Counted from the first letter of the stretch, positions 1-10,428 are shown. The stretch is DNA of 64,000 bases from Thiogranum longum (GCF_004339085.1 NZ_SMFX01000001.1:819227-883226), one strand, 5' to 3'. Notes: a model not told the origin generated them from the sequence alone. Numbers and translations are program-made.

Positions 1-97
1 GACCACCCAGGCCGGCTCGTCCTGCGGCATAGGTCACCAGCGTTAGCGCCACCAGGATCAGCCATACCTGCAATCCCTTGTAAGCTATCCTGTCCAT
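1..97 (-). CDS. norF: NorF-like small membrane protein (partial)
   Basis: The first 32 codons of a gene that runs off the left edge. The reading starts MDRIAYKGLQVWLILVALT, giving a short basic start and then a hydrophobic segment. The ATG lies one base after the norE stop codon, so it is the last visible gene of norCBEF. NorF is a small membrane protein of the cytochrome oxidase subunit IV type that often follows norE and supports nitric oxide reductase. The assignment rests on position, size class and hydrophobicity, because the C-terminal half is outside the window. Confidence 0.55.
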   Translation of the reverse strand, partial: MDRIAYKGLQVWLILVALTLVTYAAGRAGLGG

Positions 98-98
98 T

Positions 99-688
99 TC
101 AGTGCAGGACATAGACCAGTGGAAACAGCACAATCCACACCAGGTCTACCATGTGCCAGTAGGATGCGCCCGTCTCGACACCGGTGTGTTGCTGCGCGCT
201 GTAGTCGCCCCGGTAGGCTTTCACGGCGACCACTGACAGAATGACCATTCCCATTAACACGTGCATGAAATGAAAGAAGGTCAGTGACAGGTAGAACATG
301 TAGAAGGTGTTGGTGCTGAGTGTCACGCCTTCTGCCTGTTTGGCGGAAAATTCGGCCAGTTTCAGGAAAACAAATACGCTCCCACTGAGTATAGCCAGTG
401 TTAGCCACAGGCTGCAGCGACGTGCTGCGTTACGGCGTATGGCATTGACCGCCATTACCACAAAGTAACTGGAGGTGATCAGTACCAGGGTGTTAATAGC
501 ACCGCTTTCACGATCCAGCGTCTGCTGAAAGGTATTGAAGAGTTCGACATGCCGCGCACGTGTGAAAGCATAGGCCAGAAAAAAAACGCCGAACACCAGC
601 AGTTCGGCGTAGATAAATATCCAGATCGCGAAATCACCCGGCAGACTGCTTTTTTCCCGAACAGCCGGGTGACTGGCGATCGCTTCCA

Positions 689-689
<1 letters not shown>
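99..689 (-). CDS. norE: NorE, cytochrome c oxidase subunit III-like protein of the nitric oxide reductase cluster
   Basis: A 196-residue membrane protein with the subunit III layout: an N-terminal stretch with FAIWIFIYAELLVFGVFFLA, then several further helices, a FYMFYLSLTFFHFMHVLMG helix and a final helix after GASYWHMVDLVWI. The HFMHV and WHMVD motifs are typical of the family. NorE is not part of the catalytic NorCB pair but supports its activity. Its ATG overlaps the norB stop codon in a TGATG arrangement, so the two are translationally coupled. A distant subunit III of a respiratory oxidase is the alternative, but the norB neighbour argues for NorE. Confidence 0.88.
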
Positions 690-2534
<1,845 letters not shown>

Positions 2535-2599
2535 GGCTGACTCACCTCTTTTTTCCGGGAACCTGTGGGCGATTTAACGATGCAGGCCGTGGCTTGTCC

Positions 2600-2613
2600 T
2601 TGATATACATCAA
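2600..2613 (-). promoter_or_regulatory. FNR/Dnr-type box upstream of norC
   Basis: TTGATATACATCAA is a perfect TTGAT-N4-ATCAA palindrome. Its centre is about 72 bases upstream of the norC start, leaving room for an activator at -41.5. Members of the Crp/Fnr family (FNR, ANR, DNR, NNR) recognise this sequence. The sequence alone does not show which member binds. Confidence 0.8.
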
Positions 2614-2630
2614 GCGACCTCACACACCGT

Positions 2631-2705
2631 CATTGCGAGCGCAGCGCGGCAATCTGTTTGATCTGGTGTGAGACTGTGGGAGATTGCCGCGCTGCGCTCG
2701 CAATG
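2631..2705. repeat. Palindromic intergenic repeat, CATTGCGAGC family, copy 1
   Basis: Two perfect 25-base inverted arms (2631-2655 and 2681-2705) beginning CATTGCGAGCGCAGCGCGGC and separated by 25 bases. The same arm recurs almost unchanged at 29524-29602 and 53533-53612. It lies in the gap between nirN and norC and contains no gene. It could fold as a long RNA hairpin and may slow transcription between the two operons. It resembles dispersed REP or small MITE-type repeats. Confidence 0.85.
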
Positions 2706-2714
2706 GCAGGGGGG

Positions 2715-4277
2715 TTAGTGGCTGGTGCCTTCAGAACGGGTGATTTTGTTGTAGACGTTGTATTTCCCGACCGGCTTGCTCATGGGCAGGCGCTTGATCT
2801 CTTTGAGCGTGCTGGCATCGTAGACGATGATGGCACCGTCTTTTTCCCAGATACTCAGCAGGGCTTTCTTGCCGTCACGGGTGAACTCGACATGCCCGGA
2901 GGTCTTGCCAGGCACGGGTTTCAGGGTTTTTACGATTTCCAGGGTTTTCTTGTCGATAACGTGGACTTCGTCGCGATGTGGCCCGACAAACACATCGACC
3001 CAGGCGTAAGGGGTGTTCTCATGACTGCGCAGGAAGAATCCCGGGCCGTCGGTGTTGATTTTTTTGATCGTTTTCCAGTTATGCATGTCGATAATGGTCA
3101 CCACACCGTCTTTCAGGTTGGGCGTCGCCAGTACACGCGTGTCAGCGTATTTCCAGGTGATGCCGGACCCGAGGTGGGGCATACCGGACAGGTCGATATC
3201 GGCAATCTTGCGCCCGACCAGCAGGTTGACCACCTGGCCGTTACGGGCGTTCCGCGCCGCACCGATCAGGTGTTCATAGGAGGGGTCGAAGAAAAAATCA
3301 TCCAGATAATCATTCAGACGGATGCGCCGTACCGGGAAGCGCCCGGTTTCGGCCAGGCCTTCTTTCAACTGGTAGTCGTGCATCAGACCGTTATAGACCG
3401 GCTCCGGATCATCGGCGTAGCTGATCTCCCAGACTTCCTTCAGGTCTTTCAGTGCGACTACAAAACTCTGCCGGGGTGGTGCAGTATACACGGCACTGAC
3501 ACGTGAGCTGTGGCCGAAGTCATCTTTAACATCAATGATTTTGATCAGGCTGAGATCTTTCGCGTCCAGCAGCACCAGGCTGTGCGGCAGGTAGTTTCCG
3601 ACCATGACATAGCGGTCGTCCGCAGACACGGCTGCATTACGGGTATTGATACCGGCGCGTATTTCGGCGATGACTTCCAGCCGGTACATATCGTACTTGG
3701 TGATCCAGCCATCGCGCGAGGCAAAATACACATAACGTCCGGTAGAAGAAAATTTGGGGCCGCCGTGCAGGGCAAAGCGTGATTTGAAACGTTTAATGGG
3801 TTCCAGGCGGTCGCCATCGAGTACCGTGACATGGTGGTCGCCGGCTTCTACCACCAGGAACAGGTTCAGCGGGTCGGCGTCATACACCGGCTTGTCGGAC
3901 GGGCTTGCCTGTTCAGCCGCCGGGTAGACAATATGGCTGGCGCGGATTTCCTTCTCGCCCCACACCGGGGGGTGTTCCGGCGGTGAATAAATGTAGTCGA
4001 CCAGCGTGGTGATTTGTGTGTCAGTCAGTTTTTTGCCAAAGGCCGGCATCTGTGTGGCGGGCAGGCCGTTGGCAATTACACCGGCAGCCTTGTTTTTGCG
4101 CAGGCGGTGCAGGTTCTCCGGCAGCAGGGCGGGACCCATGGCGCCCAGGCGGTTATCACCGTGGCAACGGGCGCACTGTGACTGAAACAGTTTTGGCGCA
4201 TCAGGCGCAGCGTCGGCCCGGGCCGGTCCCGATGTCAGCAGCAGAAACGTTGAGCAGGCGAGGACGATCCGCTTCAA
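2715..4277 (-). CDS. nirN: NirN, dihydro-heme d1 dehydrogenase (cytochrome c plus d1-type propeller)
   Basis: A 520-residue periplasmic protein of the NirS/NirN/NirF superfamily. A Sec signal (KRIVLACSTFLLLTSGPARA) is followed by a cytochrome c domain with heme motif CARCH and a predicted methionine ligand in ATQMPAFGKKL. The rest is an eight-bladed d1-type propeller. NirN carries out the last step of heme d1 synthesis, introducing the acrylate double bond, and can hand d1 to NirS. The start overlaps the nirJ stop by four bases (ATGA), so it is the last gene of the heme d1 operon. It is distinguished from NirS by a separate, complete nirS at 10479-12203 and by its position in the d1 operon. 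Confidence 0.9.
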   Translation of the reverse strand: MKRIVLACSTFLLLTSGPARADAAPDAPKLFQSQCARCHGDNRLGAMGPALLPENLHRLRKNKAAGVIANGLPATQMPAFGKKLTDTQITTLVDYIYSPPEHPPVWGEKEIRASHIVYPAAEQASPSDKPVYDADPLNLFLVVEAGDHHVTVLDGDRLEPIKRFKSRFALHGGPKFSSTGRYVYFASRDGWITKYDMYRLEVIAEIRAGINTRNAAVSADDRYVMVGNYLPHSLVLLDAKDLSLIKIIDVKDDFGHSSRVSAVYTAPPRQSFVVALKDLKEVWEISYADDPEPVYNGLMHDYQLKEGLAETGRFPVRRIRLNDYLDDFFFDPSYEHLIGAARNARNGQVVNLLVGRKIADIDLSGMPHLGSGITWKYADTRVLATPNLKDGVVTIIDMHNWKTIKKINTDGPGFFLRSHENTPYAWVDVFVGPHRDEVHVIDKKTLEIVKTLKPVPGKTSGHVEFTRDGKKALLSIWEKDGAIIVYDASTLKEIKRLPMSKPVGKYNVYNKITRSEGTSH

Positions 4278-5485
4278 CTGGCCCGCCTTATGGTGCGAAT
4301 TTCAAGTTCTGACGGTTCCGGTTTGTCGTCGCTATAGTCTGCTTCGGAGATACCCAGTTCCTCATCGTCCAGGTAACAGGCCGGGTCCTCCCACCAGGGA
4401 TCGCCGGTCAGCTGGAAAGCTCGCACGCGGGTGTTGCCGCCGCAGACATCCTGGTAATGGCACACCCGGCAACGTCCCTTCAGTGGGCGCGGCGATTGTT
4501 TCAGCCCGTCCATCAACGGGTCGTTGCGATCCTGCCAGATTTCAGAAAACGGCCTTTCCTTTACATTGCCCAGGTTGTAGTTCCACCAGAAGGTGTCGGG
4601 GTGTACGTTGCCAAGATTATCGATATTGGCGATGTTGACGCCGGACGAGTTACCGCCCCACTGTACCAGGCGCTGGTGCAGGTAATCATAGCGCTCCGGC
4701 AGGTTACGTTTTACCCATTGCAACAGGTAGACACCGTCTGCATCGTTGTTACCGGTGACATACTCGGTCGACCGGCCGGCCTGGATATCTTCCCGGCAAC
4801 GTTCGAACAGCAGGTCCATCACCCGGCGGGTAGCCTGGTGGACAACGTCCGAACGCCGGTTGCGGTTACCACGCCCGCCGTAGTTCAGGTGTGAGACATA
4901 CAGCTTGTCGACCTGCTCCTCGCGCATGACATCCAGCATCTGTGGCAGCTCGTGGGCGTTATCCTGTGTCGGCGTAAAGCGCATGCCGACCTTGATTCCG
5001 GCTTCACGGCACAGACGGATGGCGTGCATTGAAGCCTCGAAGGCACCCTCTTTCTGGCGAAAGCGATCGTGTGTTTCGCGGATACCGTCGATACTGATGC
5101 CGACATAGTCATAGTTCATGGCAGCGATGTCAGCGATATTGCCTTCGTTGATCAGGGTGCCGTTGGTCGACAGGCCGACATAAAAGCCTTTCTCCTTTGC
5201 GCGCCGTGAGATATCGAAAATATCCGGGCGTAGCAGTGGCTCACCACCGGACAGGATCAGTACCGGCACGCCGAAGTTGCGAAGATCATCCATTGTGGTG
5301 AAGACTTCATCGGTAGACAGCTCGCCGGGAAAATCAATGTCAGCGGAAATGGAATAACAGTGCTTGCAGGTCAGGTTGCAGCGCCGCACCAGGTTCCAGA
5401 TGACCACCGGCCCCGGCGGCTGGCGTGACACCGGGTTATCCAGCGGCTGTTCAAGTTCCTTCATGTACTGTGATATGCGGAACAT
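4274..5485 (-). CDS. nirJ: NirJ, radical SAM enzyme of heme d1 synthesis
   Basis: A 403-residue radical SAM protein. The SAM-binding cluster motif is CNLTCKHC near residue 36, followed by the GGEPLLRPD motif. A C-terminal SPASM-like region has clustered cysteines (GRCRVCHYQDVCGG). NirJ removes propionate side chains from 12,18-didecarboxysiroheme and installs oxo groups. AGGAGG just upstream supports the ATG at 5485. The gene lies between nirH and nirN in a tight operon. Related heme-pathway radical SAM proteins (AhbC/AhbD) are the alternatives, but the nirDLGH neighbours settle it. Confidence 0.94.
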   Translation of the reverse strand: MFRISQYMKELEQPLDNPVSRQPPGPVVIWNLVRRCNLTCKHCYSISADIDFPGELSTDEVFTTMDDLRNFGVPVLILSGGEPLLRPDIFDISRRAKEKGFYVGLSTNGTLINEGNIADIAAMNYDYVGISIDGIRETHDRFRQKEGAFEASMHAIRLCREAGIKVGMRFTPTQDNAHELPQMLDVMREEQVDKLYVSHLNYGGRGNRNRRSDVVHQATRRVMDLLFERCREDIQAGRSTEYVTGNNDADGVYLLQWVKRNLPERYDYLHQRLVQWGGNSSGVNIANIDNLGNVHPDTFWWNYNLGNVKERPFSEIWQDRNDPLMDGLKQSPRPLKGRCRVCHYQDVCGGNTRVRAFQLTGDPWWEDPACYLDDEELGISEADYSDDKPEPSELEIRTIRRAS

Positions 5486-5486
5486 A

Positions 5487-5999
5487 TCAGCCTCCTATTC
5501 TCAAGCCGGTTTTTTTAAGGATGCGGGTGCTGAACAGGATATCATGGCTACGCGCCCGTTCACCCAGCAGATCAGCAATCGCATCCACTTCCTCCATGAC
5601 TTCCTGGCGGTCGTGTCCATGCACCATGGCGAACAGGTTATAGGGCCAGTCCGGCAGATGCCGTGGCCGCTGGTAGCAGTGGCTGACACTGTGCAATTGC
5701 CCGACCTGGCGACCGACATCGTCGATAATATCATCGGGTATATCCCACACTGACATACCGTTTGCGACATACCCCAGCCGGTAGTGATTGGGCAGTACAC
5801 CGATACGCCGGATACGGCCATCTTCGAGCATGGCCTGTACGCGCGCCATGACCTGCTCCGGTTCGACGCCGAGTTCGGTCGCCAGCCAGTGCCAGGGTCT
5901 TGCATGAAGTGGCAGCCCGGCCTGGGTGGCAAGCACCAGCCGCCGGTCCAGGTCGTCCGGCGTTTCAATAATCTCACTGTGTGCTGCAGAATCCGTCAT
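5487..5999 (-). CDS. nirH: NirH, siroheme decarboxylase subunit
   Basis: A 170-residue Lrp/AsnC-like protein with no separate DNA-binding role known in this pathway. It has an N-terminal winged-helix-like part (DDLDRRLVLATQAGLPLHAR) and an AsnC-type fold with RRIGVLPNHYRLGY, CYQRPRHLPDWPYNLFAMVHG. NirD, L, G and H together decarboxylate siroheme to 12,18-didecarboxysiroheme, the second step of heme d1 synthesis. The CYQRP-R-LP-WPYNLF-MVHG segment is shared with the second half of NirDL. One base separates it from nirG. NirH and NirL are similar, so the letter is assigned by order. Confidence 0.88.
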   Translation of the reverse strand: MTDSAAHSEIIETPDDLDRRLVLATQAGLPLHARPWHWLATELGVEPEQVMARVQAMLEDGRIRRIGVLPNHYRLGYVANGMSVWDIPDDIIDDVGRQVGQLHSVSHCYQRPRHLPDWPYNLFAMVHGHDRQEVMEEVDAIADLLGERARSHDILFSTRILKKTGLRIGG

Positions 6000-6000
6000 G

Positions 6001-6444
6001 TCATACCTGAAGGTTCAGACCAACGTAGTACTCCGTCTGCTTGGGGAAGTTGTAAACTTCCAGACCGGTACAGCGTTCAATATTCTGAATGGCCTCGTCC
6101 AGTTGTTGTGGCGTTTCAGTGGCCAGTACGAACCACATATTCATTTCATGCTCGCGCTGGTAGTTGTGCGCGACTTCAGGGAAACTGTTTACTTTTCCCA
6201 CCACTTCATCAAATCTTGCCTGAGGCACTTTCAGTGCACAAAGACTCAGGGCCCCACCCATACGTTCTGCATGAAACAACGGGCCGAAGCGTGTCAGCAG
6301 TCCGTCATCGAGCATGCAGCGGATACGGGTGATCAGCTCACTCTCACTGGTATCCAGTTTGCGCGCCGCATCCCGGTACGGGCGTGCGCTGACCGGGAAC
6401 CCGCCCTGTAGTTGATTAATGATGCGGCGATCGAGATCATCCAT
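6001..6444 (-). CDS. nirG: NirG, siroheme decarboxylase subunit
   Basis: A 147-residue Lrp/AsnC-like protein starting MDDLDRRIINQLQGGFPVSA, a typical NirG opening. It has the RFGPLFHAERMGG and NYQREHEMNMWFVLATE blocks seen in NirD/NirG-type halves. It works with NirDL and NirH in siroheme decarboxylation. Its start overlaps the end of nirDL by eight bases, and nirH follows one base after its stop, so the three are almost certainly co-translated. Confidence 0.88.
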   Translation of the reverse strand: MDDLDRRIINQLQGGFPVSARPYRDAARKLDTSESELITRIRCMLDDGLLTRFGPLFHAERMGGALSLCALKVPQARFDEVVGKVNSFPEVAHNYQREHEMNMWFVLATETPQQLDEAIQNIERCTGLEVYNFPKQTEYYVGLNLQV

Positions 6445-7438
6445 TCAGCTGCGTACCCCGGTAGCGTGCACCACGTTGTTTGAAGCGTCGGCCGCTGAAC
6501 AGGATCGATTTGTCGAGTTGCTCGAGCCCGAGTCCTTCGACCATCCGTTCGACGCAGGCCAGCACATCGTCGCGGTCCCTGCCGTGCACCATGCAGAACA
6601 GGTTGTAGGGCCACTGCGGAAGACGGCGCGGACGCTGGTAACACAGGGTGACACAGTCCTGCCGGCCCAGCTGGTAACCCAGCTGATCGACAAACTCGTC
6701 CGGCACGTCCCAGACCACCATGGCATTGGCGCGGTAACCCAGTTCATGATGCCGCACGACGACACCCAGTCGCTTGATGACGCCGCTTTCCAGCATTTGT
6801 TGCAGCCGCTCGATCACCTGTTGTTCCGACCAGCCCAGGCGTTCGGCAATCTCCCGGTAAGGCCGCGCGACCAGCGGCAGCCCGTCCTGGATGGCATCGA
6901 TCAGGTCCTCGGCACTGGCCGGGTCCGTGGGGGTGATAGCCTGGTTCGGTATGAAAGGTGTCTCTTCCAGCGTGACAGGTTCGGGTTGCTGATCAAGCTG
7001 CATAGGGAAACCCAGATCGATGTGGTAATCCTTGACCAGTGGCAGGGAAAGCACCGGGTAGCCTGCGCGTTCCTCGACTTGTCGCAGGCTCTGTACCAGT
7101 GCCGGCTGGTCCCTGGCGGTGACCACGAACCACAGGTTATATTCGTGCTCGCGTTCATAATTATGGTTTACCTGCGGAAATGCGCTGATAATCGGCGCCA
7201 CGCTCTCCAGCAGGTTGTCCGGTACGGCAATTGCCGCCAGCGTGCTGACACCCACGGTATTAGGCTTGAAGACAGCGCCGACACGGCTCACGGCGCCGTT
7301 TTTCTGCAATTCCCTGAGGCGTTTCAGTACGGTGCCTGAATCAGTGTTCAGTGACTGCGCAATATGTTCAAACGGTGCCGGCAGCAGCGGGAAATTCCGC
7401 TGGTAGTTGTTGAGCAGACGTTCAGTCAGGACTTCCAT
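6437..7438 (-). CDS. nirDL: NirDL, fused siroheme decarboxylase subunits
   Basis: A 333-residue protein made of two Lrp/AsnC-like siroheme decarboxylase units. Residues 1-150 match the NirD/NirG type (VGAVFKPNTVGVS, NHNYEREHEYNLWFVV). Residues 175-333 match the NirL/NirH type (RPYREIAERLGWSEQQVIE, CYQRPRRLPQWPYNLFCMV). A proline- and acid-rich linker joins them near residues 148-172. In Pseudomonas nirD and nirL are separate genes; fused NirDL is known in other denitrifiers. It follows nirF with only two intervening bases. Confidence 0.92.
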   Translation of the reverse strand: MEVLTERLLNNYQRNFPLLPAPFEHIAQSLNTDSGTVLKRLRELQKNGAVSRVGAVFKPNTVGVSTLAAIAVPDNLLESVAPIISAFPQVNHNYEREHEYNLWFVVTARDQPALVQSLRQVEERAGYPVLSLPLVKDYHIDLGFPMQLDQQPEPVTLEETPFIPNQAITPTDPASAEDLIDAIQDGLPLVARPYREIAERLGWSEQQVIERLQQMLESGVIKRLGVVVRHHELGYRANAMVVWDVPDEFVDQLGYQLGRQDCVTLCYQRPRRLPQWPYNLFCMVHGRDRDDVLACVERMVEGLGLEQLDKSILFSGRRFKQRGARYRGTQLNG

Positions 7439-7440
7439 AG

Positions 7441-8610
7441 CTACAGCCCCGTCCGGTGTGCGCGGTCGGTAAAGAAGATCCCGCTGGGTTTTTCAGCCGG
7501 CAGTTCTTTAAGTAGCGTCATTGTTGCTGTGTCGTATACCTGGACACGATTGTCGTCACGCACGGACAGCCACAGTTTTTCACCACGGGGTGTGAACTCC
7601 ATGTGCAGAACAGCTTTGCCGGGTTTCAGGGTCTTGATGATGTGTTGCGATTCGGCATCGATGACCTGGACGGTATCGTTGTCCGGGTGTGCAAAATTCA
7701 CCCACACCTGGCGTCCGTCAGGACGCGCCATGACGAATACCGGCTGGCCGTGCACATCGATTTCATCCAGTATGGTCCAGTCAGCTGTATCGATAACCAG
7801 CACCTTGTGTTGCCCGACAGCGGGGACGAAAGCCTTGCTGCCGGCAACCGCCCAGCCTTCCAGGTGCGGCATTTTGTAGACCGGCAGTTTTTCATCGTGC
7901 TCTGCATAACCCTTGAGTATTTTCCGCACCCCGTTTTCCGGGTGCCACAGGTCCAGCAACGCCATGCTGTCTTCGCCAAACAGGCCGGCAATGTAATAGC
8001 GGCCGTCCGGTGTGATCAGGGCATCATAGGGCGCCCTTCCGATATGTTCGAAGCGTGTTATCGCGGGCTTGTGGGGGTCTTTCATATCCACCAGCCAGAT
8101 CTGGTCGCCATCATACAGGCTGAACACAAACCGGTTGCCGGGTGCATCCACCAGGCCGACTGTCTTGGAGAGTTTGCCCGGGGTATATTCGGCGGGGATA
8201 TCGGCGACCATCTCAAGTGTAGTCGCGTCGAAGATTCGCACCCCCCCCGGCTTGTAGTTGGACACTGCGACCCACTTCCCGTCCTGTGAGATAGCACCAC
8301 CGATACTGTTGCCGGACTGCATCACCCGCTTTACTATGCGGCCCTTCAGCAGGTCCACCTTTGTCAGCCCGCCATCGCGGCCGAACACATAGGCGTAGCG
8401 TTCATCTCGTGAAAACACGACAGAAGCATGAGACAGGTCGCCGAGCCCCTCGATTTCCGAGAGACGGGTATCGCCGGTGTGTTCAACGACCAGCAGTTTA
8501 CCGTTGGCACGTTCCACCACTACGCCGAGATCACCCGTGCCGCGCAGATCGCCGGCCAGTGCGCTGCCTGCAAGGGAAAACGCGAGGAGGGTAGCCAGCA
8601 ATGATCTCAT
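7441..8610 (-). CDS. nirF: NirF, periplasmic d1-type propeller protein of heme d1 synthesis
   Basis: A 389-residue protein with an N-terminal export signal (MRSLLATLLAFSLAGSALAG) and an eight-bladed d1-like propeller without a cytochrome c domain. NirF acts between NirJ and NirN in heme d1 maturation. Signatures include DLGVVVERANGKLLVVEHTG, SRDERYAYVFGRDGG, and PHLEGWAVAGSKAFVPAVGQ. The ATG at 8610 overlaps the nirC stop by four bases (ATGA) and begins directly with the signal peptide; an in-frame extension to 8682 would lie inside nirC. Confidence 0.93.
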   Translation of the reverse strand: MRSLLATLLAFSLAGSALAGDLRGTGDLGVVVERANGKLLVVEHTGDTRLSEIEGLGDLSHASVVFSRDERYAYVFGRDGGLTKVDLLKGRIVKRVMQSGNSIGGAISQDGKWVAVSNYKPGGVRIFDATTLEMVADIPAEYTPGKLSKTVGLVDAPGNRFVFSLYDGDQIWLVDMKDPHKPAITRFEHIGRAPYDALITPDGRYYIAGLFGEDSMALLDLWHPENGVRKILKGYAEHDEKLPVYKMPHLEGWAVAGSKAFVPAVGQHKVLVIDTADWTILDEIDVHGQPVFVMARPDGRQVWVNFAHPDNDTVQVIDAESQHIIKTLKPGKAVLHMEFTPRGEKLWLSVRDDNRVQVYDTATMTLLKELPAEKPSGIFFTDRAHRTGL

Positions 8611-8927
8611 TGTGTTGTCTCCGGTGTTTTCAGGTAGTCGACAATCCAGTTGATCTCTGCGTCGGTGAGTAACGGCTGCCACGTCGGCATGGGCGTTCCG
8701 GGCCGTCCTGAACGGATGGTCGTAAACAGGGATTTGTGGTTCCTGCCCTGCAGTGCCTGCGGTGTTAACGCAGGCCCCAGTCCGCCGGTCAATCGCATCC
8801 CGTGACAGGAACCGCAGTCCTGGTGGACAAGGTTACGCAGTTCGGTCTGGCGTTGCGCGGTAACGGCTTCCGCCGTAGCAGACATCGTCAAGGTGCACAT
8901 GGTGATAAACAGAATCACCCTAGGCAT
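8607..8927 (-). CDS. nirC: NirC-like small monoheme cytochrome c
   Basis: A 106-residue exported cytochrome c with a signal peptide (residues 1-20), heme motif CGSCH near residue 38 and a likely axial methionine in TPMPTWQPLLTDAEINWIV. This is the cytochrome c55X/NirC type that serves as electron donor or acceptor in heme d1 synthesis and for NirS. It overlaps nirF by four bases and nirE by eight, placing it inside the operon. A general class I cytochrome is the only alternative. Confidence 0.88.
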   Translation of the reverse strand: MPRVILFITMCTLTMSATAEAVTAQRQTELRNLVHQDCGSCHGMRLTGGLGPALTPQALQGRNHKSLFTTIRSGRPGTPMPTWQPLLTDAEINWIVDYLKTPETTQ

Positions 8928-9699
8928 ATTTAAGTTCCATTTCCTTCGCCCACGGCATAAACCATTCCAGTTCTTCCGCCAGTGAAACGACCTGGCCGAT
9001 AATCAGCATGGCCGGTGACGTGATCGCGTGCTGTTCTACAGCCTGCTGTAGTTCATCGACAGTGGTAATGACAGTGCGCTGGTTTGAGGTGGTGCCGCGC
9101 TCGACAATCGCCGCCGGTGTATCTCCGGGCCGGCCGGCTTCGACAAGATCACGGATGATCCGGGACAGGTTTGCGAGACCCATATAAATCACCAGTGTCT
9201 GTTCCGGGTCAGACAGGGCCGCCTGGTCAAGTACCAGTGTTTCGTTATTCTTGCTGTGCCCGCTGACGAATTGCACCCCCCGGGCAAGACCGCGATGGGT
9301 CAGGGGGATACCCGCATAAGCAGCACAGGCCTGTGCCGCAGTAATGCCCGGTACCACTTCAAAAGCGATATCGTTGCGTGCCAGCGCCAGTGCCTCTTCA
9401 CCGCCACGACCGAAAATAAAGGGGTCGCCCCCTTTCAGACGCACCACACGCTGGCGTTTCCTGCCCAGGTCTACCAGCAGGGCATTGATTTCTTTCTGGC
9501 TGAGGGTGTGGTGACCGGTTACTTTACCGACGTACACTCTGGAAGCGGAGTGAGGTATCAGGTCGAGAACTTCCTGTGACACCAGCCGGTCGTAAACCAC
9601 AGTGTCAGCTGACCGGATCAAACGCTGTGCCTTGACCGTGAGAAGATCCGGATCACCAGGTCCTGCACCAACCAGATAAATTTTTGCCTGTATGCTCAA
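8920..9699 (-). CDS. nirE: NirE, uroporphyrinogen-III C-methyltransferase
   Basis: A SUMT/CobA-family enzyme of about 259 residues that uses SAM to methylate uroporphyrinogen III at C2 and C7, giving precorrin-2, the entry to siroheme and heme d1. Family motifs are LVGAGPGDPDLLTVKA, VVYDRLVS, VRLKGGDPFIFGRGGEE and VVPGITAAQACAAYAGIPLTHR. The TTG at 9699 is chosen because GGGAG lies eight bases upstream and little of the family precedes AKIYLVGAG; an ATG at 9753 gives 18 more residues but lacks a ribosome site. First gene of the heme d1 operon. CobA or the CysG methylase is biochemically the same activity. Confidence 0.9.
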   Translation of the reverse strand: MSIQAKIYLVGAGPGDPDLLTVKAQRLIRSADTVVYDRLVSQEVLDLIPHSASRVYVGKVTGHHTLSQKEINALLVDLGRKRQRVVRLKGGDPFIFGRGGEEALALARNDIAFEVVPGITAAQACAAYAGIPLTHRGLARGVQFVSGHSKNNETLVLDQAALSDPEQTLVIYMGLANLSRIIRDLVEAGRPGDTPAAIVERGTTSNQRTVITTVDELQQAVEQHAITSPAMLIIGQVVSLAEELEWFMPWAKEMELKYA

Positions 9700-9798
9700 C
9701 CGATATCTCCCGAATACCCCATTGTCTGTGGTGACGAACTCCCGCCCGCCCATGCGGCACTATTGGGCTTATATTGGAGGTGGGGGTTTTTGCTGTCC

Positions 9799-9812
9799 TT
9801 GATATAGGTCAA
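9799..9812. promoter_or_regulatory. FNR/Dnr-type box between nirE and the hemerythrin gene
   Basis: TTGATATAGGTCAA matches TTGAT-N4-ATCAA with one substitution. It lies between the divergent nirE operon and the hemerythrin-like gene. Its centre is about 106 bases upstream of the proposed nirE TTG (53 bases from the alternative ATG) and about 143 from the plus-strand ATG. It could serve either promoter, more probably the nir operon. Confidence 0.7.
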
Positions 9813-9948
9813 GGGTTTATATTGAGTCTAATACAGGATGTTGAAAGCCGTTCGGGAAGGGGCAACACCCGGAGGTTCGCGGCCGTCCCCTTGACTCGTC
9901 CGGCCCGGGGGATTCTTATAGCACCATGCAATTACGGGAGGGGGCTCC

Positions 9949-10416
9949 ATGGGCAGCACAGACAACTGGCTGACACACGAACATTCACTGTACGAGAATC
10001 TCATTTCCCGTTGTATGGAAGCGATTGAAGTCGAGGACTGGCAGACAACTGACGTGCTATTCATGAAAATGGTTGCCCACCTGAAGCGCCATATGGCCCT
10101 GGAAGAGGAAGTGCTGTACTCCGCCTATGAAGCGGCAAGCCATGCTCCCCAGGGACCGACAGTGGCCCTTCGGGAGGAGCATGATGACATCGTCCGTCTT
10201 GTTACGGACATGGCGCAGGTCATCAAGTCCAGGAACTCGGACCTTGTTCTGGATTGTATGACTCGGCTGGAAGACCGGATGATCAAACATCATGAAAAGG
10301 AGGAGGATTTCTTTTTACCCATGGCCAGTCATATACTGGACGCCAGCCGGGAAGAAATTTCACAGCAGCTCGATACATTCGATATGTCGAAATCAGACAG
10401 GAAATGGGATATCTGA
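9949..10416 (+). CDS. Hemerythrin HHE-domain protein
   Basis: A 155-residue all-helical protein of the hemerythrin-like superfamily, which binds a di-iron site through spaced histidines and acidic residues. Visible ligand candidates are THEHSLYENL near the start, KRHMALEEEVLY, REEHDDIV and KHHEKEEDFFLP. A strong ribosome site (GGGAGGGGG) precedes the ATG. It is the only plus-strand gene in the denitrification block. Hemerythrin-like proteins in nir/nor clusters (for example DnrN/YtfE-like or NorA-like proteins) are linked to nitric oxide binding or iron-sulfur repair. This one lacks an obvious N-terminal ScdA domain, so it is a single-domain form of unknown exact role. Confidence 0.85.
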   Translation: MGSTDNWLTHEHSLYENLISRCMEAIEVEDWQTTDVLFMKMVAHLKRHMALEEEVLYSAYEAASHAPQGPTVALREEHDDIVRLVTDMAQVIKSRNSDLVLDCMTRLEDRMIKHHEKEEDFFLPMASHILDASREEISQQLDTFDMSKSDRKWDI

Positions 10417-10428
10417 ACGCATAAAAAA

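Noticed and set aside
3532-3547. ATCAA-TGAT-TTGAT-like sequence resembling an FNR box
   Set aside because: It lies deep inside nirN coding sequence on the wrong side of any start codon, and the match is in inverted order.
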